A stretch of DNA of 64,000 nt from JAFDCJ01 sp049669725 (GTDB lineage Bacteria; Desulfobacterota; Desulfobacteria; Desulfobacterales; JAFDCJ01), in NCBI GenBank assembly GCA_049669725.1, contig JBATKU010000056.1, forward strand, positions 1 through 64,000, read 5' to 3'. Position numbers and translations under genes: made by a program. How positions within the stretch are numbered: position 1 is the stretch's first letter; each line of letters starts with the position of its first letter. The notes below the pieces were generated by a model that made no database searches, was not told where the DNA came from, and saw nothing but the letters and a program-made list of their open reading frames with translations. Of the stretch, positions 50,601 to 58,650 are shown one piece after another.

Positions 50601-51824
50601 ATGGAAAACAACCGGATTTCCCTTGTGGTGGAAAACAAGGATGAAGAAATCCAGGCCAAACCAGACCCCCTTGGCATTCGCTGGTATTTATTTGTGCCAC
50701 CGCTGGTGTTGACCTGTGCCCTGATTCTGCCCCAAATCAGGGAAATTTTCTTGAGGGTCGGATGGCGCTGGGTTTATGTGATGTTGCTGTCATTCGGAAT
50801 TTCATTCAGCTTGAATCCAATATTTTTAAAAATAGCTTATAACCTGAACATGCTCGACAGTCCCGATTCTAGAAAACTTCATAAGCAGGCCACCCCGTTG
50901 TTAGGAGGTGCTGCCGTATTTGCAGGCTTTTTGGCGGCCTTGTTGATCAACGGTATATTTTCCCCGGAATTGGGTGCTATCCTGATCGCTTCTTGTGCTC
51001 TGTTTACGGTTGGGGTTGTTGACGATTACAGGGAGATATCGGCAGGCATAAAGCTCATTACCCAATTAGTCTGTACGGTCTTGGTGATCAGTGGCGGAAT
51101 TGTACTGCGGGTAATTCCGACCAGTTTCGGAATATTTGCGCCGATGGGCAATGCATTGCTGACGGTTTTCTGGATTATCGGGATCACCAATGCCATGAAC
51201 TTTTTTGACGGCATGGATGGATTGGCGGCCGGTTTGGGCGCTATGATCGCATTTTTTCTTGGTGTGGTGGCCTTTCAGACTGCCCAGCCGTTCATCGGCT
51301 GGATTGCGGTGGCCATGATGGGCAGTTGTCTCGGGTTTTTGCCGTTTAATTTCAAAGTCAGGGGCAACGCAGCCATATTTCTGGGAGACGCCGGAAGCAC
51401 GGTGATTGGATTTATTCTTGCCTGTGTTGCTGTTTATGGAGACTGGGCCGAAAGCGACCCGATGGTGGCATTGGTATCGCCACTTTTAATATTCTGGATA
51501 CTCATTTTTGACATGGTGCACATCACGGTGGACAGGATTCTGACCGGCAAAGTCTTAAATTTTCGCCAATGGATCGAATACGTGGGCAAAGATCATCTCC
51601 ACCACCGTCTGGCCCTTGTTCTGGGGAGCAACCAGCGAAGCGTCATTTTTATCTATTTGCTCAGTTTATGTTGGGGCATGAGCGCCGTGGCCCTTCGCGA
51701 CGCCCGGATAATTGATGCAATTTTGCTTATTTTACAGGCTGTTATCATGGTGGTCTTAATCACATTTCTGGAAAGAAGGGGCCGGTTGTTGAATGGCAAT
51801 ACCACTGCTAACAGCGGACAATGA
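50601..51824 (+). CDS. WecA-like undecaprenyl-phosphate sugar-1-phosphate transferase
   Basis: Initiating enzyme of polysaccharide synthesis: it moves a HexNAc-1-phosphate from a UDP-sugar to undecaprenyl phosphate. It belongs to the MraY/WecA family with about ten membrane helices. The conserved motifs are DSRKLHKQATPLLGG, VGVVDDYREISAG, NAMNFFDGMDGLAAG and IFLGDAGSTVIGF, plus a basic, His-containing cytosolic loop (VGKDHLHHRL). I start at the ATG at 50601 (MENNRISLVV, 407 aa). Earlier in-frame candidates (TTG at 50496, ATG at 50568) lack a better ribosome site. It heads the operon that continues through the O-antigen ligase. Confidence 0.88.
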   Translation: MENNRISLVVENKDEEIQAKPDPLGIRWYLFVPPLVLTCALILPQIREIFLRVGWRWVYVMLLSFGISFSLNPIFLKIAYNLNMLDSPDSRKLHKQATPLLGGAAVFAGFLAALLINGIFSPELGAILIASCALFTVGVVDDYREISAGIKLITQLVCTVLVISGGIVLRVIPTSFGIFAPMGNALLTVFWIIGITNAMNFFDGMDGLAAGLGAMIAFFLGVVAFQTAQPFIGWIAVAMMGSCLGFLPFNFKVRGNAAIFLGDAGSTVIGFILACVAVYGDWAESDPMVALVSPLLIFWILIFDMVHITVDRILTGKVLNFRQWIEYVGKDHLHHRLALVLGSNQRSVIFIYLLSLCWGMSAVALRDARIIDAILLILQAVIMVVLITFLERRGRLLNGNTTANSGQ

Positions 51825-51839
51825 AGAATCGAGCGAATC

Positions 51840-52919
51840 ATGAAACAGGTTAAATTTCGAAATCTGAATTCTGAAGCACAGAAAAAAGGCAGCCCCAAAG
51901 CCAAGCAGGATCTGAAACTTAGTTTCAGAAAATTGGCAGCCACACAGGATAGTCATAGTCAAGTCCTTACCCGGAGCACGGATCTAAAAACAAGGCCCAA
52001 TAGTGACGGCAATGATCGTGAGGGCCTTTATGAAAAGGCCTGCTCATATCTGGACCAGGTTTTAAATGCCGTAAAAAATCGCCAAAGTTTCGCGCTGGAT
52101 CCTGGATTTCGGATTTTGCAAAAAATGACAGAGCTTAATCACCCGCGGGATGAGCTTTTCATTAAGGCCATTCATATAGATGATCGCTTTAAGTATGTAA
52201 TTCACCACAGTGTCAACGTTGCCATATATTGCCTTAAAATGGCAGAAAATCTTGGATTTAGTAAAAAACAAAAATTGGAAGTTGCCATGGCGGCCCTGCT
52301 GCATGATGTCGGCATGGCGGTTATCCCGGATAAGATTTTGTACAAGCAGGAAAAACTCAGCCAGCAGGAAATCGATATCCTCAGGGAGCGACCCAATTAC
52401 AGCTACAAAATTCTGCGGTCCTTTGGCGACGGGTTTGCCTATTTGGCGGAAAGCGCTGCCCAGGTTTATGAAAGAATCGATGGATCAGGTTACCCGAGGG
52501 CAATGAGGGGAGACGAGATTCATGAGTACGCCCAGATTATCGGACTCTTGGATATGTATGAGGCCCTCATCCATTCGAGACCCCAGAGGGAGAAATTGAC
52601 CCATTTTACCGCCGTAAAAGAGATTATCAATACCTGTAAAAATCGGTTTCAGCGCAAACATTTAAAATCACTGTTGAGTATATTTACCGCCTTTCCAATC
52701 TACAGCTTTGTGAGGCTGAATTCAAACGCCATTGGAAAGGTGATTGAAACCTATCCGGAACAACCCATGCGACCGAAACTGCAAATCATATACGATTCCC
52801 AGAAGCGGCAGGTATTAACGGAACGAATTATTGCGTTGCCGGATAACCCGCTCTTAAATATCGTCGATTCGGTTTCCGAAAGTGAAATCCAGGAACTGTC
52901 GCAGGCTCAACCGGTGTGA
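51840..52919 (+). CDS. Degenerate HD-GYP domain protein
   Basis: A 359-residue soluble protein. About 60 unstructured N-terminal residues precede a helical linker and an HD-GYP-type domain (about 115-260). HHSVNVA, H155-D156 (AALLHDVGMAVIPD), D214GSGYP219 and D238 are kept. However the usual His of HPxxG is Arg184 (RERPNYSYKIL) and the HH of HHE is Val209-Tyr210 (QVYERIDGSGYP). Three ligands of the di-iron site are therefore missing, so c-di-GMP phosphodiesterase activity is doubtful. A c-di-GMP-sensing or protein-binding role in control of polysaccharide synthesis is more likely (inference). It lies 15 bp after the WecA-like gene. Confidence 0.85.
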   Translation: MKQVKFRNLNSEAQKKGSPKAKQDLKLSFRKLAATQDSHSQVLTRSTDLKTRPNSDGNDREGLYEKACSYLDQVLNAVKNRQSFALDPGFRILQKMTELNHPRDELFIKAIHIDDRFKYVIHHSVNVAIYCLKMAENLGFSKKQKLEVAMAALLHDVGMAVIPDKILYKQEKLSQQEIDILRERPNYSYKILRSFGDGFAYLAESAAQVYERIDGSGYPRAMRGDEIHEYAQIIGLLDMYEALIHSRPQREKLTHFTAVKEIINTCKNRFQRKHLKSLLSIFTAFPIYSFVRLNSNAIGKVIETYPEQPMRPKLQIIYDSQKRQVLTERIIALPDNPLLNIVDSVSESEIQELSQAQPV

Positions 52920-52971
52920 GAGGCATAAAATTTTGTCTAAACAAACCTCTAAATGCAGGAGTGGTTAAAAA

Positions 52972-53030
52972 AGAGTATAGCGGATGAATCGTCTGAAAAT
53001 GCGGCGATTTCATCCGTTATTAGAGTATAG
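52972..53030. repeat. Hairpin flanked by AGAGTATAG direct repeats
   Basis: A stem with arms CGGATGAATCG (52981-52991) and CGATTTCATCCG (53004-53015), reverse complements with a one-base difference in length, is flanked by identical 9-mers AGAGTATAG at 52972-52980 and 53022-53030. AGAGTATA occurs again at 56092-56099. The hairpin lies just before the start codon of the ATPase gene. Confidence 0.6.
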
Positions 53031-53037
53031 GTGTTTT

Positions 53038-53838
53038 ATGTATTTAGAGCATTGGGAACTTCAAAAAACGCCTTTTGGGAATGTGCCGACCCGCAACATT
53101 TTCTATCGGTCGCCTCAGCACGAGGAGGCCCTCCGTAGATTGTTGTATGTGATTGAACACCGCAAAGGGGTCGCCATGTTGACCGGTGAGGTCGGCTGTG
53201 GCAAGACCGCCGTCATCAAAGCCTTATCCGATCATCTCGACAAGGACCAGTATCATCTCCAAACCATTTCCAACCCCGCTTTACAGCCAATCGATCTTAT
53301 CAAAGCGATTGTCCTAAAACTGGGCGGAAGCGCAGAAAACGGTTCCAAGACGGTTTTGCTGGATCAGATGCAGCGGTTATTGAGTCAGAACGCAGAAAAA
53401 GGAATCAACACCGTTCTGGCCATTGACGAGGCCCATGTCATCGACAATTCGGCCACATTGGATGAACTGCGGATGCTGCTCAATATTCAATCTGATGACG
53501 ATTTTTTAATCACCCTGATTTTGCTTGGCCAGCCGCCGCTGCTGAAAAAAATTTCCGAACTGCAACCCTTAAAAGAAAGAATCAGCATTAAATACAACCT
53601 TGAACCGCTGGACATTCAAAATACACTGAATTATGTCGTCCACCGTTTGAAATGCGCAGGAGCATCCCGGGGCATATTTTCCCGGGAAGCTATCGAAGCG
53701 CTATACAAATACACCGGCGGGATACCATTGCGCATCAACAACCTGTGTGACCGTTGTCTGCTCATCGGCTTGATGCGTCAGGCCAGAATCGTTGACAGCA
53801 CGGTGGTTCAGGATGCCATTGAAGATTTAGGATCATGA
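53038..53838 (+). CDS. ExeA-like AAA ATPase of the exosortase-system type (TIGR03015-like)
   Basis: A 266-residue P-loop ATPase. The start MYLEHWELQKTPFGNVPTR and FYRSPQHEEALRRLLYVIEH are characteristic of the ExeA/GspA-like ATPases associated with exosortase/PEP-CTERM exopolysaccharide loci. Walker A is GEVGCGKTAVI, Walker B is VLAIDEAHVID, and the winged region GGIPLRINNLCDRCLL is at the C-terminus. I use the ATG at 53038, with AGGTG just upstream; the frame is open 18 codons further up through a hairpin. No exosortase or PEP-CTERM protein is found in this window. Its stop overlaps the start of the export lipoprotein (ATGA). Confidence 0.87.
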   Translation: MYLEHWELQKTPFGNVPTRNIFYRSPQHEEALRRLLYVIEHRKGVAMLTGEVGCGKTAVIKALSDHLDKDQYHLQTISNPALQPIDLIKAIVLKLGGSAENGSKTVLLDQMQRLLSQNAEKGINTVLAIDEAHVIDNSATLDELRMLLNIQSDDDFLITLILLGQPPLLKKISELQPLKERISIKYNLEPLDIQNTLNYVVHRLKCAGASRGIFSREAIEALYKYTGGIPLRINNLCDRCLLIGLMRQARIVDSTVVQDAIEDLGS

Positions 53839-56093
53839 CCATGAACCGGATCGTGAAACAATTTATTATCAGTAAGAGAATCTTTTTGGTGGGAATACTG
53901 CTGCTCTTGACGGCAGCGGCTTTTATAGGCGGTGTTTCCGGTTGTGCAACCGCACCTGAAGTTGATACACCGCAACCGGCTAAGCCCAAAGCGGACGGTC
54001 TTTCTTTAGCCGGAAAATTTCGTGCAGTGACGATCCACGACCTGGACAACGACGGTAACCTCGATGTTGTCGGCGGGGCGTCTTCTCCCGGCATGGTTAC
54101 CATTAACTACGGAGATGGCCTGGGCGGCATATCCCCACCCCAGTACCTCCCGGTTAAAGGGGAAGTTCGTTACATTGCAGTGGCGGATATTAATGAGGAC
54201 GGTCTGGCAGACATCATTTTTTCTGTTCAAAGGCAGTCTTCAGGAATCAAGGTATGGATGAATCAATCCAGGCGCCAATGGAAAATCGGCAAGGGTCCTA
54301 TTGAAATTAATAAATTTGAAGGGATAAAAACAGCCGATGTCAACGGCGATGGCCATATGGATATTATCGCCGCCAATTCGACATCAGCGACCCAGGGCGG
54401 CATCCAGATCTGGTTGGGTGACGGTCAAGGGAGGTGGCCGGTGGAAACCGGGCCCACCATCAGCGGTATATATATGGATGTTCTTCCGGCTGATCTCAAT
54501 CATGACGGCCATCTGGATCTGATAGGAGCAGGCTGGGGGACTTATGGCGCCCTGAGGGTCTGGCTGGGCGATGGAACCGGCAGGTGGTCATCAACTCCGC
54601 CTCTGGAAAGAGGCAGTTTTTACGGACTAAGTATAGGTGATTTAAATAAAGACGGCAATTTCGATATTCTTGCCGGATCCTATAAAAAAGGAATCCGGAT
54701 TTTTACGGGAGACGGCAGGGGAAATTTTTCCAGCATCATGACACCAGATGAGTATTTGAAGCGCAAGACCAAAACCCAGGCAAAAACCGCATCCGGTGTC
54801 GGCGAAACCCCGGCACCGAAAAAAAACAGAAGTTATTGGACCGTACTTGCGATGGATCTGGATGAAGACGGTCTGATGGATATTGTCGCCGGCTCTTTGG
54901 ATTCGGAAGGCATCAAGGCCTGGCGCAACCGGGGCAAAGGGCGCTGGTCACGTTTTGAGGGCCTGTTTCCGTCTACCGGGTCTTATTACGTGATGGCCCT
55001 GGATGATCTGGATGATGATGCTCGAATGGATCTATGTGCCGCCAGTTTTGGAGAGGGAATTAAAATATGGCCTGGAAAAGAAGGGGCCTTTAAAATTGTT
55101 CAGCAGCACCAGGTTGAGGAATTAAAGTCTTCCGAGGGTCATGCCGGTGTGCAAACACCACTAGAAAATGATGTATTTAAAACAATTAGCGGTGTGGCAG
55201 AATACAAGATCGATCCCGGTGATACCCTGGAGATTACCCTGTGGGAAGGCACCACGCCGAAAAGAGAGGAGATTTTGGTTCGCGAGGACGGCAAGATATC
55301 TTTCGGTTTTGTGGAAGACTTGACAGTCAATGGAATGACATTTTCCGATCTGGATCGTGTGCTGACAACCTATTTAAAGGAATACGTTAGAAATCCCCGG
55401 ATTGACGTAGTCGTCAAGGAGCATAACAGCAAATTCGTACATTTAATGGGGGCCATCAACTATCACGGACCCGGAACAGGCCCCGGTAAGTACCGATTGA
55501 TACGTAAAGCGACCGCTTTGGAAATGATTACCCAATATGGCGGGATGACCAAAGATGCCGATATGGGCGATATCAGAATCCGGCGACAAAGCGGGCAATC
55601 GATTTCATTGGATCTTTTCGAGGCCATCAACAAGGGGGACCTCAGCCAGGATCTGGTGCTCAATGATGGTGATCTGGTTTTTGTACCGACCCTGGAAGAA
55701 GGCGGCAATCGCGTCTATGTCTTTGGCGAAGTTGAAAAGCCCGGAGCATACACATTCGCAGGATCCGATATGCGCCTGTCTGATGCCATTTCCAAGGCGG
55801 GTGGTGCCACGGTATTCGCTTCAACCGATGCCGCCCGGGTGGTGCGCGGGGATCCTGCCAGTCCTGAAATTATTACGGCGGATCTAAAAAGTTTGATCGA
55901 AGAGGGAAATCTCTCGCAAAATGTTGTATTGGCCAGTGGCGATATGGTTTACGTGCCGCGCAGCGGTTGGGGGAATATAAATCTATATAACCAGCGTATC
56001 AGACCGCTGTTCGAAATAATACTCTGGCCGGCGCGCACCGTAATAGATTGGTATAGAGCGGCTGATATCATTAGTACAGGATCCATTAATTAG
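53835..56093 (+). CDS. Wza-type polysaccharide export lipoprotein fused to a beta-propeller
   Basis: A 752-residue outer-membrane lipoprotein. A signal sequence ends in the lipobox VSGC (Cys37). Residues of about 60-420 carry seven Asp-rich FG-GAP/VCBS motifs (DLDNDGNLD, DINEDGLAD, DVNGDGHMD, DLNHDGHLD, DLNKDGNFD, DLDEDGLMD, DLDDDARMD) mostly 50 residues apart, as in a seven-bladed calcium-binding propeller. From about 455 comes the export part: polysaccharide-export domain (YKIDPGDTLEITLWEG), two SLBB-like domains (VHLMGAINYHGPG, VYVFGEVEKPGAYTF), and a C-terminal helix (IRPLFEIILWPARTVIDWY). Wza homologues normally lack the propeller, which may bind or sense glycan in the periplasm or at the surface. 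It is coupled to the ATPase gene and precedes the Wzc-like gene. Confidence 0.88.
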   Translation: MTMNRIVKQFIISKRIFLVGILLLLTAAAFIGGVSGCATAPEVDTPQPAKPKADGLSLAGKFRAVTIHDLDNDGNLDVVGGASSPGMVTINYGDGLGGISPPQYLPVKGEVRYIAVADINEDGLADIIFSVQRQSSGIKVWMNQSRRQWKIGKGPIEINKFEGIKTADVNGDGHMDIIAANSTSATQGGIQIWLGDGQGRWPVETGPTISGIYMDVLPADLNHDGHLDLIGAGWGTYGALRVWLGDGTGRWSSTPPLERGSFYGLSIGDLNKDGNFDILAGSYKKGIRIFTGDGRGNFSSIMTPDEYLKRKTKTQAKTASGVGETPAPKKNRSYWTVLAMDLDEDGLMDIVAGSLDSEGIKAWRNRGKGRWSRFEGLFPSTGSYYVMALDDLDDDARMDLCAASFGEGIKIWPGKEGAFKIVQQHQVEELKSSEGHAGVQTPLENDVFKTISGVAEYKIDPGDTLEITLWEGTTPKREEILVREDGKISFGFVEDLTVNGMTFSDLDRVLTTYLKEYVRNPRIDVVVKEHNSKFVHLMGAINYHGPGTGPGKYRLIRKATALEMITQYGGMTKDADMGDIRIRRQSGQSISLDLFEAINKGDLSQDLVLNDGDLVFVPTLEEGGNRVYVFGEVEKPGAYTFAGSDMRLSDAISKAGGATVFASTDAARVVRGDPASPEIITADLKSLIEEGNLSQNVVLASGDMVYVPRSGWGNINLYNQRIRPLFEIILWPARTVIDWYRAADIISTGSIN

Positions 56094-56195
56094 AGTATAC
56101 GCATTAATGGTAATTTTGCCGAAAACATATGCAGGTTCTTGTATCCGGCCCTGGTTGAAAAAAATCCTTGTTTCATATGGTGAGGAAATTTTGTA

Positions 56196-58529
56196 ATGGC
56201 ACAATATGATGTCGATTTAAGGGATTACTGGCGAATCATTAAAAAAAGAAAAGCCTCCATTATCTTCATGGTTTTGCTGGTGGGGATTTGCAGTTACGGA
56301 TTTGCTAAATTCAAGGAACCGACCCCGCTTTTTGAAGCCACCTCCGCTATTAAAGTTGATCGATTTTCAAACCTGGCATCCATTTTAACCGGCGGCTACT
56401 GGCGGCAGTCGGAGAATATGGTGACCCATGCTTATATCATTACAAGCTTTCCGGTCCTGTGCGAGACCGCCAAATCCATGGGGTGGCTTCCGGAGAATAT
56501 TTCCGAGGAAGCGATTCAAAAGTCTCAAAAATACCTGACGGTCATCCGGCATCTTAAATCCATGGTGGAGCCCGAACATCAGGAAGGGACCAATATCATT
56601 GATATCCGACTGGAATCCGAAGATGCCCGGGAAGCGGCCCGGGTGGCAAATGTGTTCGCCCAATCCTACCGTCAATATAACATCCGGGAAAAGAACAAAA
56701 AAACATTTGAGACCAAGACCTTCATCGAAGAGCAGCTCCGGCTGACTTCCAACCGGCTCAGGTCGGCCGAACAGGAGCTTCAAGCCTTTAAAGAAAGCTA
56801 TGCCCTGATATCTCTGGATGCCCAAACGCAAAATACGTTAAACCGGCTTTACACAGTTGAGACTGAGTATGAAAAAGCCAAAATTGACAAAGCGGAAGCT
56901 AAATCCCAACTCCGGATGATTGAGGCTGCGAATCTTAACAAATCAACTGAATTAAAAGGGAGCTTTTTTTCGGCTTCACCGAATTCTCCAGTGTATAGCT
57001 TAAAAACCAAGTTGAGTGAATTGCTGTTGAAGCGGCAGACACTGTTGATCAATTTTACCAAGAAACACCCCAAAGTCATTGAAATAGACGACCAGATTGG
57101 GGCTGTGCTGCACGAAACAACAAAGGAACTTCAATCTTTAGTCAACGCCTATAGCGCCCGGGAAACAGCCCTGCTGCAAAGAATGGGGCAACTTCGACGG
57201 GAAAATCTGAGTCTACCGGAAAAAGGATTGCAGCTGGTACGGCTGCAGCGTGATGTCGAGCTGCAAGAATCCCTTTACTCCCAGTTAAAGGAGAAATACC
57301 AGGAAACCCTTATCCAGGAATCCGGTAAAGTCGAAGAAGTTACAATTGTCAAACCTGCGGTGGTGCCGGCGGAGCCCTTTAACATACCATCCAAATTAAT
57401 AATTGTGATGACCGGCATCGTGATGGGACTGATAATCGGTGTTGTTTTTGCTTTTCTGGCAGAGGTGTTGGACACCTCCATGGGGACCATCGAAGATGTG
57501 GAAGAGTTGTTGAATGTGCCGGTACTGGGCGTCATTCCCCAGCTTGGCAGCGATACCAAGGGGAAAAAACGCTCCGATGGGACACAGGAAAAGGACAGAT
57601 CGAAGGATCTCGTCACCCATTACGCACCCAAGTCCATGGGCGCAGAAGCCTTCCGCGCTTTGCGAACCAACCTCCAATTTTTGCGCCTGGAGATGAAGGG
57701 CAAACTCTTTTTAATTACGAGTTCATTTGTTCAAGAGGGTAAAACTTTAAACGTTGTCAATCTGGCTCTGAGCATGGCCCAGGCCGGTAACAAGGTGCTG
57801 CTGGTGGATGCGGATTTGCGCAAACCGCTGGTTCACAAAGTATTCGGATTGTCAAGGGAACCCGGCATTACGGACTATGTGCTTGGCAATTACCATTGGA
57901 AAGAAGTGACCAATTCTATTTCAGATGTCATGTTGGGCGATTTTGGAATCGACGATATTCTTCAAACGCCGGGCATGGACAACATGAATTTTGTAACCGC
58001 CGGCACCCAACCTCCCAACCCCACGGAAATACTCAGTTCATCCCGTTTCAAGGAGTTTTTGACGGAAGCCGGCAAGGAATATGATTTTATTTTTGTGGAT
58101 GCTCCTCCCGTATTGCCGGTTGCCGATGCGACAGAAATTGCACCTTTGATGGATGGAATTTTTCTGGTTTATACCGTGGGCAAAATCGCACGCGGGGTTT
58201 TGAAACGGGCCAAGTCTACTCTGGATAATGTGGATGCCAAGGTCCTGGGTGTTGTTTTAAATAATGTCAAGCCGGAAGCCGGTCCCGAATACTTCAGATA
58301 CCATTCTCACTATTATTACGGGCCGGAAACCGGAAAAGATAAAAAGAAGAGCAAGCTTAATGAATGGTTTCAGCAACCCGAGGGATTCAGTATCCAAGGT
58401 AAGTATATAAAGGGGACAATATTACTGACCGCCTTGATTTTACTGTCCCTTGGCCTTTTTTGGCAGGATTTAGATCTTTCGATTCCCGATTGGTTTTCTG
58501 CGTTTAAAGGCTTTTTCGTATCGAAGTAA
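56196..58529 (+). CDS. Wzc-like chain-length determinant and BY-kinase
   Basis: A 777-residue polysaccharide co-polymerase with tyrosine kinase domain. Helix 1 is at about 20-39 and the Wzz domain follows. A long coiled coil spans about 150-320 and includes LRSAEQELQAFKESYALI. Helix 2 is at about 400-425. The kinase domain has Walker A SSFVQEGKTLNVVNLA (about 512; the usual Pro before Glu-Gly-Lys is replaced), Walker A' LLVDADLRKP and Walker B FIFVDAPP. A Tyr-rich stretch YFRYHSHYYYG near 700 is a likely autophosphorylation site. After it comes an extra hydrophobic segment (ILLTALILLSLGLFW, about 741-757), which Wzc proteins normally lack. It controls polymer length and export with the Wza-type protein encoded just upstream. 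Confidence 0.9.
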   Translation: MAQYDVDLRDYWRIIKKRKASIIFMVLLVGICSYGFAKFKEPTPLFEATSAIKVDRFSNLASILTGGYWRQSENMVTHAYIITSFPVLCETAKSMGWLPENISEEAIQKSQKYLTVIRHLKSMVEPEHQEGTNIIDIRLESEDAREAARVANVFAQSYRQYNIREKNKKTFETKTFIEEQLRLTSNRLRSAEQELQAFKESYALISLDAQTQNTLNRLYTVETEYEKAKIDKAEAKSQLRMIEAANLNKSTELKGSFFSASPNSPVYSLKTKLSELLLKRQTLLINFTKKHPKVIEIDDQIGAVLHETTKELQSLVNAYSARETALLQRMGQLRRENLSLPEKGLQLVRLQRDVELQESLYSQLKEKYQETLIQESGKVEEVTIVKPAVVPAEPFNIPSKLIIVMTGIVMGLIIGVVFAFLAEVLDTSMGTIEDVEELLNVPVLGVIPQLGSDTKGKKRSDGTQEKDRSKDLVTHYAPKSMGAEAFRALRTNLQFLRLEMKGKLFLITSSFVQEGKTLNVVNLALSMAQAGNKVLLVDADLRKPLVHKVFGLSREPGITDYVLGNYHWKEVTNSISDVMLGDFGIDDILQTPGMDNMNFVTAGTQPPNPTEILSSSRFKEFLTEAGKEYDFIFVDAPPVLPVADATEIAPLMDGIFLVYTVGKIARGVLKRAKSTLDNVDAKVLGVVLNNVKPEAGPEYFRYHSHYYYGPETGKDKKKSKLNEWFQQPEGFSIQGKYIKGTILLTALILLSLGLFWQDLDLSIPDWFSAFKGFFVSK

Positions 58530-58650
58530 GATTCATTGCAAAACCCAGCCTCCATTATCCCATTGATGAGGTAACGTCTTAGTTTTCAATTATTCCCTAT
58601 ATTTTTGATTAACTTATCAAAAATATAACATACCTAACCAGAGGTAAGAG

